In this document: piece by piece, positions 16,185-25,478 of the stretch
Numbering within the stretch: position 1 is the stretch's first letter
How the letters are laid out: each line of letters opens with the position of its first letter
Assembly: GCF_018437505.1 (NCBI RefSeq)
Contig: NZ_CP072467.1
Coordinates: 4,612,010-4,676,009, forward strand
Length of the DNA stretch: 64,000 nt
Reading direction: 5' to 3'
Origin: Spiractinospora alimapuensis
GTDB taxonomy: Bacteria; Actinomycetota; Actinomycetes; Streptosporangiales; Streptosporangiaceae
The notes under the pieces: model-generated
Told to the model about the DNA's origin: nothing
What the model saw: only the letters and a program-made list of their open reading frames with translations
The model's database searches: none
Made by a program: the position numbers and the translations under genes

Positions 16185-18851
16185 CTAGACGATCGCGCCG
16201 TCGTCCTCGTCGCGCGTGCGCTCCATCTCCTTCCGGCGCTTGGACTGGCGTTCCTTGATGACGTGTGGCGCGGCCGTGCGGTCCCACCGCTGCAACCACG
16301 CCGCCAGGGGCGCCGCGATGAACACGGTCGAGAACACACCGGCGATCAGGCCGACCAGCATCGCCACCGCGAAGTTGGTGAGCGACTCCCCACCGAAGAC
16401 GGCGAGGACCGACAGGATGAACACCGCGCCGATGGTGGTGTTCACCGTCCGGGGCAGGGTGTGCAGGATCGCGGAGTTCGCGATGTCCTTGAACGATCGC
16501 TTGTCGTCCTTCGCCCACTCGTCCCTGATCCGGTCGAAGACCACGACGGAGTCGTTGACCGAGAAGCCGATGACACTCAGCATCGCGGCCAGGAACACCC
16601 CGTCGAGCGGCGCGCCGAGGAAGGTGAACAGGCCGATCACCAGCACGACGTCGAAGCCCAGCGCCAGCATAGTGGCGAGACCGAACGACCAGCGGAACCG
16701 CCAGGCGAGGTAGGCCATCTGGACCGCGAGCGCGATGCCCAGGGCGAGCAGCGCCTGGTTCCGTAGCTGGTCACCCAGGCTCGGGCCGATCATCTCGTCG
16801 GAGACCCGATCCACGTCACCACCCTCGGTGGCCAGCGCGTCCTCAATCTCCTGAGCTTCGGCGTTGTCCAGCGGGCCGGTGCGCACGGCGATGTCGCCCT
16901 CACCGGACTCCTGGACGACCGCCTGCGGGTATCCCGCGTCGGCCACGATGGTGCGGGCCTCGTCGACGTCGATCTCCTCCGACACGGAGAAGTCCATGAT
17001 GCGCCCGCCGGTGAACTCCACACCGAAGTTCTTCGGCATGATCGCGATACCGGCGATCGCGACGGCGGCGATCACACCGGCGATGCTCAGCCAGAGACCA
17101 CCGCGCCCCATCAGGTTGGGGTTGCGCTCCACGAGCCAGGTGCGCACCCTGCTGAACTGCGAGATTCCGGTGATGTCCGGGTGACGCTTGACCACCTTGC
17201 GACGAATCGCCCACTCGGTCAGCACCCGGGCGATGATCAGAGCGGAGACCATGGAGGCGATGGTGCCGATGGTCAGCGTCCAACCGAAGCCCTGCACCGG
17301 CCCCGACGCCAGGAAGATCAACAGGATGGCGGCGAGGATGGTGGTGATGTTGGTGTCGATGATCGCGCTCCACGCGTGCTTCGTTCCGTTCACGAAGGAA
17401 CGCTGCAGGTTGGGCGGGATCGCGCGACGGCGTCGGCGGGAGCGGCCTGGCTGTTCTCCGGCCTCGGCCTCTTCCTCTGTGGCGTCCTGCATGCCGGCCG
17501 ACTTGTTGGAGTCGTAGACCTGTTTCTCGCGCTGGTATTCCTCTCGCGCTCGTTCGAAGATGAGCACGTTGGCGTCGATCGCCATACCGATCGCCAGCAC
17601 GAAACCGGCGAGGCCGGGCAGTGTGAGCGTCGCGCCGAGCACCACCAGGGCGCCGTAGGCGATCAGGGTGTAGCACGCCAGCGCGATCGAGGCGAGGAAG
17701 CCGACCAGTCGGTAGGCGAAGCAGATGTAGATGATGGTCAACGCGAGGCCGACCAGAGCGGCCTTCCAGCTCGCGTCGATCGCGTCCGCGCCGAGTGTCG
17801 GGCCGACGGTCCGCTGCTCGATCTGCTCGACCGGGAGCGGCAGCGCGCCACCCTCGATCAGTACCGCGAGGTCCTCCGCGCTCTCCTGGTCGAAGTTGCC
17901 GGTGATGGAGGTGGATCCCCCGGTGATACCGACACCTTCCTCGACGTCCGGGTTGACCTGGGGTGAGGAGATGACCTGGTTGTCGAGCACGATGGCGACA
18001 CGGCGCCGCGGGTCGCCCGGGTCGTAGGCCGCGGCTTCACCGGTGAGCTGGGCCCACGCGTCGCGTCCGTCACCACGGAAGGACACGTTGACCATCCAGG
18101 CCGTCTGGAACTCGTCCAGGGACGCCTCCGCGCTGCTGACGTCCTCGCCCTCGATCTCCGCCGGGCCGAGCTGCAGCATCTGCCCCTCTTCGTCGGGCAG
18201 TTCGAGTTCGACGTCCTCGGGGTCGGCCGGTTCGACCGCGGGAGGCATTCCGCCTCCGCCCTGCTCCTGCTGCAGTTGCTGGAGCTCCTGGATCTGCTCC
18301 TCGGTGAGCTCGCCGCCCTCCTCCGGGGCGTCCTCGCCGCCTTCGTCCTCAGGGGAGGAGGGGGCACGCGCCTCGTCGGCCTCGTCGCCGGCGTCCTCGT
18401 CGGGGGCGTCCTCGTCCTGCGGTGGCAGGCCCTCGCCCAGCTCCTCGCCGGGCATCCCGGGCTGCTGCGCCCCCGGGTCAGCCACGCCCACGACCGGGTG
18501 GAAGGTCAGTTGCGCCGTCGTCCCCAGGATGTCGGCCGCTTCCGTCGGGTCCTGGACCCCGGGCAGCTCCACGATGATCCGGTTCTCGCCGGACCGCGTG
18601 ATGGTGGACTCGGCGACACCGAGGGAGTCGATGCGCTGCCGGAGGACCTCGACCGCCTTCTCGGTGTTCTCGGCGTTCGCCTCGACCCCCGAGTCGGAGT
18701 CGTGTGTCTCCAGCACGATCTGCGTGCCGCCGCTGAGGTCCAACCCCAGTTGCGGCGGTATGTAGAGCGCGGCGCCGAGGGCGCCGAGCATGACGAGCAG
18801 GGAGAAGACCGCGCGGAGAACGCGCCCCCCCGCCCCGGATGAAGTGGACAA
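16185..18851 (-). CDS. secDF: Fused SecD-SecF protein-export subunit
   Basis: An 888-residue membrane protein with 12 expected helices in two blocks of six. SecD is at the N-terminus: LGLDLSGGTQIVLE, a periplasmic P1 region interrupted by a long Asp/Glu/Gln-rich insert (about residues 125-235), and the GAL..VGLALTIIYI helices. SecF starts near residue 560 (FGVEFTGGRIMDF, then GFSVNDSVVVFDRIRDE). SecDF uses the proton gradient to pull preproteins outward after SecA action. Most actinobacteria carry separate secD and secF beside yajC; a fusion at another locus suggests an extra copy. The start is TTG with a weak ribosome binding site. A small secreted protein gene lies just upstream on the same strand. 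Confidence 0.88.
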   Translation of the reverse strand: MSTSSGAGGRVLRAVFSLLVMLGALGAALYIPPQLGLDLSGGTQIVLETHDSDSGVEANAENTEKAVEVLRQRIDSLGVAESTITRSGENRIIVELPGVQDPTEAADILGTTAQLTFHPVVGVADPGAQQPGMPGEELGEGLPPQDEDAPDEDAGDEADEARAPSSPEDEGGEDAPEEGGELTEEQIQELQQLQQEQGGGGMPPAVEPADPEDVELELPDEEGQMLQLGPAEIEGEDVSSAEASLDEFQTAWMVNVSFRGDGRDAWAQLTGEAAAYDPGDPRRRVAIVLDNQVISSPQVNPDVEEGVGITGGSTSITGNFDQESAEDLAVLIEGGALPLPVEQIEQRTVGPTLGADAIDASWKAALVGLALTIIYICFAYRLVGFLASIALACYTLIAYGALVVLGATLTLPGLAGFVLAIGMAIDANVLIFERAREEYQREKQVYDSNKSAGMQDATEEEAEAGEQPGRSRRRRRAIPPNLQRSFVNGTKHAWSAIIDTNITTILAAILLIFLASGPVQGFGWTLTIGTIASMVSALIIARVLTEWAIRRKVVKRHPDITGISQFSRVRTWLVERNPNLMGRGGLWLSIAGVIAAVAIAGIAIMPKNFGVEFTGGRIMDFSVSEEIDVDEARTIVADAGYPQAVVQESGEGDIAVRTGPLDNAEAQEIEDALATEGGDVDRVSDEMIGPSLGDQLRNQALLALGIALAVQMAYLAWRFRWSFGLATMLALGFDVVLVIGLFTFLGAPLDGVFLAAMLSVIGFSVNDSVVVFDRIRDEWAKDDKRSFKDIANSAILHTLPRTVNTTIGAVFILSVLAVFGGESLTNFAVAMLVGLIAGVFSTVFIAAPLAAWLQRWDRTAAPHVIKERQSKRRKEMERTRDEDDGAIV

Positions 18852-18986
18852 GACCTACGACCTTTCGCGACGAAAACCAACACGGACCCACGTGCGCGCC
18901 GCGAGGCGGATCAAGGCACGTGGATCAGAAGGACATGACCAGTGGGGGTGCGGTGTGTACGGCGGCCCGTGGCGGACCGGAACATC

Positions 18987-19367
18987 TCACGCGACCCCGA
19001 ACCGTTGCCCCTCCGGTGGTCCGCGCTGGTGGGCGCTGGATACGTGTCCCGACGCCGGGACTTCCCCGTAGGCGTCCGTCACCCAGGTGGGGGCGAACGT
19101 GGGAAGGGGAGCGACGAACTCGCCGATGATCCCGTGGTCGGCGTGGCTGGCGGGAGACGGACGCGGATCGGCGTTCCCACCCTTCACCGCGGAGGCGGCG
19201 GAAATAACCCCGCGAAGCGGACCGACACTGGGTATGCCGCCCTGGTCCGTCGCGCTCTCAGAGGCGACCTGCCCCCGATCCGCGTGGTCCGCGTGCGCCG
19301 AGCCCGCCGTGGTCGACGGAAGCAGGACCGCCACAGCGAGCAGCAGGAGAGCGAGGGCGCGCGCCAT
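18987..19367 (-). CDS. Small secreted protein of unknown function, upstream of secDF
   Basis: A 126-residue frame with a textbook AGGAGG site six bases before the ATG at 19367. It begins MARALALLLLAVAVLLP, a Sec signal peptide, with a likely Ala-x-Ala cleavage (SAHA) near residue 26. The mature part is Gly/Ala/Ser-rich with several His and no Cys, and matches nothing I know. It precedes secDF by 135 bases on the same strand, so it may be co-transcribed and could be a client or helper. That link is inference only. Confidence 0.6.
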   Translation of the reverse strand: MARALALLLLAVAVLLPSTTAGSAHADHADRGQVASESATDQGGIPSVGPLRGVISAASAVKGGNADPRPSPASHADHGIIGEFVAPLPTFAPTWVTDAYGEVPASGHVSSAHQRGPPEGQRFGVA

Positions 19368-19607
19368 TCGCCACCTCCTACGACACGATGACCCCAGGGA
19401 ACTCGGCCCGCCCAACCCTACTGGCTCACCCGCATGCTGTGCGTTCCGCGCCTACCACCAAGGTGAACAGGTGTGCTAGCCGGCCCCGTACGTCGCTTGA
19501 CCCAAGGCGCATGCACCCAGAGGATCAACGGGCAGGGGAGAGGCGTTCACCAATGGCAGCCGCCGCTGCGTCCGGAGCGGCGCCGGGAGAGGCGAGGTGT
19601 GTCTGTT

Positions 19608-19655
19608 ATGTCGGATTCTCGAGAAGTGAAGAAATTCGGTACTTTCCAGTGGTAA
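19608..19655 (+). pseudogene. 15-codon frame in the CRISPR leader; possible remnant of a DUF397-type gene
   Basis: ATG at 19608 follows a purine-rich GAGGCGAGG and encodes MSDSREVKKFGTFQW then TAA. DUF397 proteins, very common in actinomycetes, often begin with a short Ser/Asp/Arg/Glu stretch followed by FxxFRKSSYS, so this could be a truncated start of such a gene. The evidence is thin and it may be chance. Confidence 0.2.
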
Positions 19656-19673
19656 GTGCGCTGGTCGGCAAGT

Positions 19674-20065
19674 GTCTGTTCCCCGCACGCGGGGATGGCC
19701 CAATGCCCGATTTCTAACTTCCGGTATGTGGGGCGTCTGTTCCCCGCACGCGGGGATGGCCCCGCGCGAGTCGCGTCACCCACGGGGACATGGGGGTCTC
19801 TTCCCCGCACGCGGGGATGTTCCTTTCCACCGGTAGATCAGAAAAGCGATGGTGATGTCCTCTCCCCGCGCGGGGATGGCCCCGTTCACCACCACGACCA
19901 CCCCCCACCGGCGGCGTCCTCTCCCCGCGCGCGGGGATGGCCACTACCGGCTGCAACTCCCCGGTGAGGTGGGGGGTCTCTTCCCTCCGCGCGGTGATAG
20001 CCCGCCGGCCGATGCTTCACCAGATGCCTCCGATGCGGTCTCCTCCCCCCCCCGTCGGGCTGGTC
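19674..20065 (+). CRISPR. Short type I-E-like CRISPR array, decaying at its 3' end, no cas genes
   Basis: Repeats start at 19674, 19735, 19796, 19857, 19916, 19976 and (very degenerate) 20038, a period of 59-62 bases with a 28-base repeat and 31-34-base spacers. The repeat is GTCTGTTCC plus a CCCCGC-AC-GCGGGG hairpin plus ATGGCCC, close to actinobacterial I-E repeats. The first two copies are identical; the third ends GATGTTCC; the fourth lost two bases in the loop; the sixth and seventh are badly mutated. Decay at the right end places the leader on the left (about 19560-19673). Six spacers are present. No cas gene is in the window. Confidence 0.9.
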
Positions 20066-20188
20066 CTTGGCGGGGGTCGAGGCGGTGGTACAGGGGGCCT
20101 TCGCGGTGGGTAGTGGCTTGTCGCGTGTGGCGTGCGGGTGGGGCGGTGGCCGTGTGGCGCGTCTGGGGACGGCCTAGACTTCCCTGCT

Positions 20189-21115
20189 GTGAGCACCAGC
20201 AAGCGCGCCGGTCAGGCCGTTCGTAACCGCAACGCACAGACACCACCACCCGCGCCCGACGCCCTGGCGGTGCGGGTGCCCGACAGCCACACCCACATGG
20301 ACATGCAGTCGGCGGGGGTGGGTGAGATCATCGCCGCCGCGGCGGACGTCGGGGTGGGGCCGCTGATCCAGGTCGGTGTGGACGTCGCATCGTCGCAGTG
20401 GGCGGCGGAGCAGGCGGCGCAGTTCGACGACGTGTGGGCGGCGGTGGCACTGCACCCCAACGAGGCGCCCCGGATCGTCCACGGGGACGGAGCCGAGGGG
20501 GTCGAACCGGAGTCCACGGGATGGGCGGGCAACCAGCGACCCGCCGCGGGCAAGGAAGGCCTCGAGGACGCCCTCGCCGAGATCGACCGGCTCGCCGGAC
20601 TGCCGCAGGTGCGTGCCGTCGGGGAGACCGGGCTCGACTTCTTCCGGACCGGGCCGACCGGGGTCGCCACCCAGGAGGAGTCCTTCCGGCGACACATCGA
20701 GATCGCCAAGCGGCATGACGTCGCCCTCGTGGTGCACGACCGGGACGCCCACGACGACGTCCTGCGGGTACTGGCCGAGGAGGGCGCGCCGGAGCGGGTG
20801 GTCCTGCACTGCTTCTCCGGGGACGTGCACCTCGCGCGGGCCTGCGGCGAGCGCGGCTACTACATGAGCTTCGCGGGGAACGTCACCTTCGCCAACGCCG
20901 GGGCGCTCCGTGAGGCCGCACAGGTCGCGCCAGCCGAGCTGATCCTGGTGGAGACCGACGCGCCGTTCCTCACTCCCGTGCCCTACCGCGGACGCCCCAA
21001 CGCCCCCTACCTGATCCCGCTCACCCTGCGGGCCCTGGCCGCCGAGCGGGGCGAGGACGAGAACGTGCTGGCCGCCAAGGTGGCCGAGAACACGCGACGT
21101 GCCTTCGGGCTGTAG
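20189..21115 (+). CDS. tatD: TatD-family metal-dependent hydrolase
   Basis: A 308-residue TIM-barrel hydrolase. Metal ligands are visible in PDSHTHMDM, GETGLDFF, HCFSGD and VETDAPFLTP, the normal TatD order. TatD enzymes are cytoplasmic 3'-5' DNA exonucleases or general metal hydrolases linked to DNA repair. GTG at 20189 starts the conserved region after a basic 25-residue lead. It is followed after 42 bases by rsmA. In other actinobacteria an rpf gene often sits between these two; none is present here. Confidence 0.88.
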   Translation: MSTSKRAGQAVRNRNAQTPPPAPDALAVRVPDSHTHMDMQSAGVGEIIAAAADVGVGPLIQVGVDVASSQWAAEQAAQFDDVWAAVALHPNEAPRIVHGDGAEGVEPESTGWAGNQRPAAGKEGLEDALAEIDRLAGLPQVRAVGETGLDFFRTGPTGVATQEESFRRHIEIAKRHDVALVVHDRDAHDDVLRVLAEEGAPERVVLHCFSGDVHLARACGERGYYMSFAGNVTFANAGALREAAQVAPAELILVETDAPFLTPVPYRGRPNAPYLIPLTLRALAAERGEDENVLAAKVAENTRRAFGL

Positions 21116-21157
21116 CGCGCTGTCCCGCCCGAGCGGGAACCCTGCGAAAATGGGGAC

Positions 21158-22051
21158 GTGAGTGACAGCGACACCGGTGCATCGACGTCCACCCTGCTGA
21201 CAACCGCGGAGGTGCGGCGGTTGGCCCGGGAGCTGGATCTGCGCCCCACCAAGACCCTGGGGCAGAACTTCGTGATCGACCAGGGGACCGTGCGGCGCAT
21301 CGTGCGCCGTTCCGGGGTGGGGCCCGAGGACGTCGTCGTGGAGGTGGGGCCGGGCCTGGGATCGCTGACGCTCGGCCTGCTGCCCGAGGCGCGCCGGGTC
21401 ACCGCCGTGGAGATCGATCCGGTGCTCGCCGGCGCCCTGCCCGGCACGGTGGAGCGGCACGCGCCCGACCTCACCGACCGGCTCGTCGTGGTGAACGCCG
21501 ACGCCCTGCGTCTGGGCAGCGTGCCAGGCCCGGAGCCGACCGCGCTCGTCGCGAACCTTCCCTACAACGTCGCCGTGCCGGTGGTGCTGCACCTGCTCGA
21601 GCTCGTGCCCACGCTACGGCGGTCCCTGGTCATGGTGCAGGCGGAGGTCGCCGACCGGCTGGTCGCGGGACCGGGGTCGCGGACCTACGGTTCTCCGTCG
21701 GTGAAGGCGGCCTGGTACGCCGACGCGACCCGCGCCGGATCCATCGGCCGGGCCGTGTTCTGGCCCGCTCCCAACGTCGACTCCGCGCTGGTCGAACTCG
21801 TCCGCCGTCCACCACCGGACACCACCGCGAGCCGCGAGGACGTGTTCGACGTCATCGACGCCGCGTTCGCCCAGCGCCGCAAGACCCTCCGCTCCGCCCT
21901 CGCCCGCTGGGCGGGCAGCCCCACCGCCGCCGAGTCGGCGCTACGCACCGCCGGGATTCCCCCGAGCACCCGCGGCGAGGCACTCGACATCACCGCCTTC
22001 ACCCGTATCGCTGAGGCCAAGGCGGTCGAGGGCGGCGACGAGTCGTCCTAG
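21158..22051 (+). CDS. rsmA: 16S rRNA (adenine-1518/1519-N6)-dimethyltransferase
   Basis: A 297-residue KsgA/RsmA methyltransferase. It shows [11 protein letters not shown], the SAM motif [13 protein letters not shown], the acidic VEIDPVL and the catalytic NLPYNVAVP, and a C-terminal helical domain with [10 protein letters not shown]. It dimethylates A1518 and A1519 late in 30S maturation. GTG start at 21158. In many actinobacteria ispE follows directly; here a convergent kinase gene separates them. Confidence 0.93.
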   Translation: MSDSDTGASTSTLLTTAEVRRLARELDLRPTKTLGQNFVIDQGTVRRIVRRSGVGPEDVVVEVGPGLGSLTLGLLPEARRVTAVEIDPVLAGALPGTVERHAPDLTDRLVVVNADALRLGSVPGPEPTALVANLPYNVAVPVVLHLLELVPTLRRSLVMVQAEVADRLVAGPGSRTYGSPSVKAAWYADATRAGSIGRAVFWPAPNVDSALVELVRRPPPDTTASREDVFDVIDAAFAQRRKTLRSALARWAGSPTAAESALRTAGIPPSTRGEALDITAFTRIAEAKAVEGGDESS

Positions 22052-22084
22052 CCGGGTGGGCTGAGGCGCCGTCAGAGGCGTGCC

Positions 22085-22105
22085 CCCGCACCGGGTGGGT
22101 GCGGG
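22085..22105 (+). terminator. Hairpin downstream of rsmA
   Basis: CCCGCACC at 22085-22092 pairs with GGTGCGGG at 22098-22105 around 5 bases. It lies 33 bases beyond the rsmA stop and at the left edge of a dispersed repeat copy. Confidence 0.65.
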
Positions 22106-22117
22106 CGACCTCGCTGT

Positions 22118-22195
22118 GGCAGGTGAATGTGCCCACCCACCGGATGAATGTGGGCGAACTTCCCTGGGTGCGGAGAAATCCTGGTGGGGGAGGTA
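22118..22195 (+). repeat. Copy 1 of a dispersed intergenic repeat
   Basis: This stretch aligns with 29685-29756, sharing GGATGAATGTGG (there CGATGGATGTGG) and GCGGAGAAATC followed by GGTGGGGG (there GGTAGGGGG). A third copy lies in reverse at 29498-29560. All copies lie downstream of convergent genes, so the element may act as a terminator or be a small mobile repeat. Confidence 0.55.
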
Positions 22196-22228
22196 CCTCG
22201 CGTGGGCTCGGGGGTCGGAAGGCTCGGC

Positions 22229-24118
22229 CTAGTTGGTCTCGGACACGCGGTCGGGGACGGGGATGCGGGCGCCGTCGCTGGTCTCGTTGCCGCGGAGGAC
22301 GAGGTGTTCGGGGGTCTGGCCGTCCTCGATGAGGAAGACGATCGTGCCCTGGCCGTAGTCCCCGGGGCGTAGAGGCTCCCAGAGGGTGTCGTCGTCCTCG
22401 GTGGCGGGCCGCTCCGCAGGGTACTCCTGGTTGTCGGTTTCCAGGGACTGCCACTCGTGCTGGAGCCGCGTGGTGTCGCTGGAGATGTTCTCGACCTCGA
22501 CCGTGAACCGGCAGAACGAGCCGTTCTCCGAGGAGAGGACACCGTGGGACTCGAGCCCACACTGTGCCTCGGCGACGGTGAAGGTCATCCAGGGGTCGCT
22601 CTCCCTGCTGGGGAACGCGCCCTCTTCCTCGGGCTCCTGCTCGGGCGGCGGGGCGTCCTGCTCGTCGTCCTGGGCGGCGCCGGCGGACTCGTCGTCCTGC
22701 CACGGGAGCGCGATCTGTCCGCTCATGCCCAGCCAGGTGAACAGGATGACGAACACCAGGAGCAGGACGCTGCCGACGATCGCGCCGGCGGTGAGCCAAC
22801 GGATGCGCCGCTTCTCCGGGTCGACCGGCTTGTTCTGCTGTGGGACGGGCGGTATGTAGGGCTGACCAGGGTGGGCGTGGCCACCGTTCTGTCCCTGGCC
22901 GGGCTGAACGATGGGCACGGGGCCCGTCTGGTTGGGGGGGACCACCGGAAACTGACCCGTGTTACGCGCCGCCTGGTGTCCCGCGGGTACGGGTTGGCCG
23001 GGCTGGCCCTGCTGGCCGGGACCGGGCGGACCCGGGGGCGGTGGTTGGACCGGGGGAGCGGGGCGTTGCATCGCCTGGCTCTGGTTCGCGGGCATCCCCG
23101 GAGGCGGCCCCGGTGGGGGCGGTCCGGTCGGATGGGCACCGTAGGGCGCGGGGGCGTACGGCCCGCCAGGCATGGGGCCACCCATGGGGGGCGCGCCCGG
23201 CGGCATGGGGGGCAGGTTGGGCCGCCACGACTGGTGCAACGCGTGGCTCACCAGGGCGTTGGGGTCGTTGGGGTTGCTCTCGCCCCCACCCCCGGCCAGC
23301 TCCAGCAGGAGGTCCTGAGCCTTGGGCCGCCGCTCGGACTCCTTGGACAACGCCGCCCGCACCAACCGGTCCAGCGGACTGTCCAGCGCCCCGAGCTGCG
23401 GCTCGGCGAAGAGCACCCGCTTGCCCAGGGTCATGGCGTCGCCGTTGCCGAACGGGTGGCTCCCGGTGCCCGCGTAGGCCACCAGACATCCCCACGCGAA
23501 GATGTCGGCCTTCGTGGTGACCGTCTCCTCCAGCAACTGCTCCGGTGCCATCCAGCCGGGGCTGCCCATGACGATGCCGGTCTGCGTGTGATTGGAGTGC
23601 GTGTTCAGCGCGCGGGCGATGCCGAAGTCGATGACGCGCGGACCGGACAGCGACAACAGCACGTTCGCCGGCTTCAGGTCGCGGTGTACCAGCCCCGCAC
23701 CGTGAATCGCGGCCAACGCGGCGGCGATCCCCAGAGCGAAGCCGTGCAGGGTGCTGGAGTCCAGCGGCCCGTTCTCCACGATGTGCTCGGCGAGCGCGGT
23801 GCCGGAGATGTACTCGGTCACCATGTAGGGACGGTTCTCGAAGGTGCCGTGGTCCAGCACCTTCGCCGTACAGAAGGAGGCGACGCGTCGCGCGTTCTCC
23901 ATCTCGTCGCGGAACCGGGCCCGCGTCGCCTCGTCGAAAGCGAGCTCCGGGCGGATGACCTTGATCGCGACGAGGGACTCGCGTTCGGAGGAGCGGCCGA
24001 GATAGACGGTGCCCATGCCACCACTGCCCAGGCGCCCAGCAAGGACGTAGGGGCCGATGGCGGCCGGATCTCCGGCGGCCAACGACTCCAGGTTCTTAGG
24101 GAGCCCATCCGAGGCCAA
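22229..24118 (-). CDS. Membrane Ser/Thr protein kinase with extracellular domain
   Basis: A 629-residue transmembrane kinase. The catalytic domain (about 22-280) has the Gly loop GRLGSGGMG, Lys53 in AIKVI, HRDLKPAN at 145-152 and DFG at 164-166. A Pro/Gly/Gln-rich linker (about 300-430) follows, then one membrane helix (WLTAGAIVGSVLLLVFVILF) and an acidic extracellular stretch leading to a C-terminal domain with two Cys that resembles DUF4352-type sensor domains. Such kinases sense wall or envelope state and phosphorylate cytoplasmic targets. It is a single gene, divergent from ispE. Confidence 0.9.
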   Translation of the reverse strand: MASDGLPKNLESLAAGDPAAIGPYVLAGRLGSGGMGTVYLGRSSERESLVAIKVIRPELAFDEATRARFRDEMENARRVASFCTAKVLDHGTFENRPYMVTEYISGTALAEHIVENGPLDSSTLHGFALGIAAALAAIHGAGLVHRDLKPANVLLSLSGPRVIDFGIARALNTHSNHTQTGIVMGSPGWMAPEQLLEETVTTKADIFAWGCLVAYAGTGSHPFGNGDAMTLGKRVLFAEPQLGALDSPLDRLVRAALSKESERRPKAQDLLLELAGGGGESNPNDPNALVSHALHQSWRPNLPPMPPGAPPMGGPMPGGPYAPAPYGAHPTGPPPPGPPPGMPANQSQAMQRPAPPVQPPPPGPPGPGQQGQPGQPVPAGHQAARNTGQFPVVPPNQTGPVPIVQPGQGQNGGHAHPGQPYIPPVPQQNKPVDPEKRRIRWLTAGAIVGSVLLLVFVILFTWLGMSGQIALPWQDDESAGAAQDDEQDAPPPEQEPEEEGAFPSRESDPWMTFTVAEAQCGLESHGVLSSENGSFCRFTVEVENISSDTTRLQHEWQSLETDNQEYPAERPATEDDDTLWEPLRPGDYGQGTIVFLIEDGQTPEHLVLRGNETSDGARIPVPDRVSETN

Positions 24119-24487
24119 GCGACCCTCCCGACGGTCAGGGCGACTCTGGTGGATATACGTCCCTACTCGGCGACGCTCAGATCACACCGCTGCGTTCTCG
24201 TCTCGTGCGCTAGGTACGACGCTGCTCCCTCTCCGGTCGTTTCATGTGACGGTTCCAAGGGACGCACCTCACGAATCCCCCTGCAGCCGTCGTTAGCACT
24301 CAGAAGTTACCCTTCTGGCCCCAAAGGTAGCGGTGATTGGTGCGCTACACCCACCCGTGAGACCTCATCTGGACGTGCGAGATCGGCACGGTACCGGCTA
24401 CACATGGATTTTCCCACACCGGTCGGGATCTGGTGGTCGCCCGCCGCGGCGGCCGACCCAGGGGCGACACTCTAGGATGATGGACCC
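24119..24487. promoter_or_regulatory. Divergent promoter region between kinase and ispE
   Basis: No gene is seen in these 369 bases. A dyad CAGAAG (24301-24306) / CTTCTG (24312-24317) lies near the middle. Promoters for both divergent genes must lie here. Confidence 0.4.
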
Positions 24488-25405
24488 GTGACCTCCTCTT
24501 CCAGCCCCGTACGTGTGCGCGTCCCCGCCAAGGTGAACCTACGCCTGGCCGTCGGGCCCCCGCGCGGCGACGGCTTCCACCCACTGGTCAACGTCTTCCA
24601 CGCGGTGTCGCTGTTCGACGAGCTCGACGCACGCCTCGCCGACCCGAGTGGTGACTTCGTCACACTCAGCGTTGAAGGGGCGGGCGCGGGTGTTCCGCTG
24701 GGGGCCGACAATCTGGTCGTCCGCGCGGCGGAACTGCTCGCAGCCGAGACGGGGAACGGGCGGCCCGTGGCGATCCGCCTGCACAAGGCCATCCCGGTCG
24801 CGGGAGGCATGGCGGGCGGTAGCGCGGACGCCGCCGCGGCGCTCCGAGCCTGCGACGCGCTGTGGGAAACCCGCCTCGGCGACGCGGAGCTGAACGAGTT
24901 GGCCGCTCGGCTCGGCAGCGACGTGCCGTTCGCGCTGCTGGGCGGTACCGCCGAGGGCACCGGTCGCGGGGAGCACCTCACGCCGTTGCCGACCGAGGGC
25001 CGGCTGGATTGGGTGTTCGCCCTGGCCGACGGTGGCCTGTCCACCGCGGAGGTTTACCGGGTCTACGACGAGATGTACCCGGAGGCGCCCGCGCCCACCT
25101 CCGACGCGGCCCTGGCGAAGGCCCTCGCCGAGGGGGATCGGGACGCTGTCGGCCGCGCGCTCAGCAATGATCTGCAGGACGTGGCGGTGTCCCTGCGTCC
25201 CGACCTTGGGGTCACGCTGGACGCGGGACGTTCGGCCGGCGCGTTGGGGGCGTTGGTGTCCGGGTCGGGGCCGACCTGTGCCTTCCTCGCCGACAGTCCG
25301 ACACACGCCGCGGAACTCGCCGAGAGGCTGGAGGCGGGAGGTCACTGCGCCCGCGCCGTGACGGCACAGGGGCCCGTCCCGGGAGCCACGATCGTCGCTC
25401 CCTGA
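24488..25405 (+). CDS. ispE: 4-diphosphocytidyl-2-C-methyl-D-erythritol kinase
   Basis: A 305-residue GHMP kinase of the non-mevalonate isoprenoid pathway; it phosphorylates CDP-ME at the 2-hydroxyl. The substrate site PAKVNLRLAVGPPRGDGFHPL and the ATP loop IPVAGGMAGGSADAAAALRA are present, with GSGPTCAFL near the end. GTG start at 24488. Length is as usual. Separated from rsmA by the kinase gene, which breaks the common actinobacterial order. Confidence 0.93.
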   Translation: MTSSSSPVRVRVPAKVNLRLAVGPPRGDGFHPLVNVFHAVSLFDELDARLADPSGDFVTLSVEGAGAGVPLGADNLVVRAAELLAAETGNGRPVAIRLHKAIPVAGGMAGGSADAAAALRACDALWETRLGDAELNELAARLGSDVPFALLGGTAEGTGRGEHLTPLPTEGRLDWVFALADGGLSTAEVYRVYDEMYPEAPAPTSDAALAKALAEGDRDAVGRALSNDLQDVAVSLRPDLGVTLDAGRSAGALGALVSGSGPTCAFLADSPTHAAELAERLEAGGHCARAVTAQGPVPGATIVAP

Positions 25406-25478
25406 GCGGCCGTCACCTCCCGCGTTCGAGCCGGAAGCGGTGTCCGTCCGGAACCCGCACCGTCGGTTCCGGCCCCTT

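Noticed and set aside
19368-20188. cas genes near the CRISPR array
   Set aside because: The flanking genes are a small secreted protein and tatD; the frames inside the array region are low-complexity products of the repeats.
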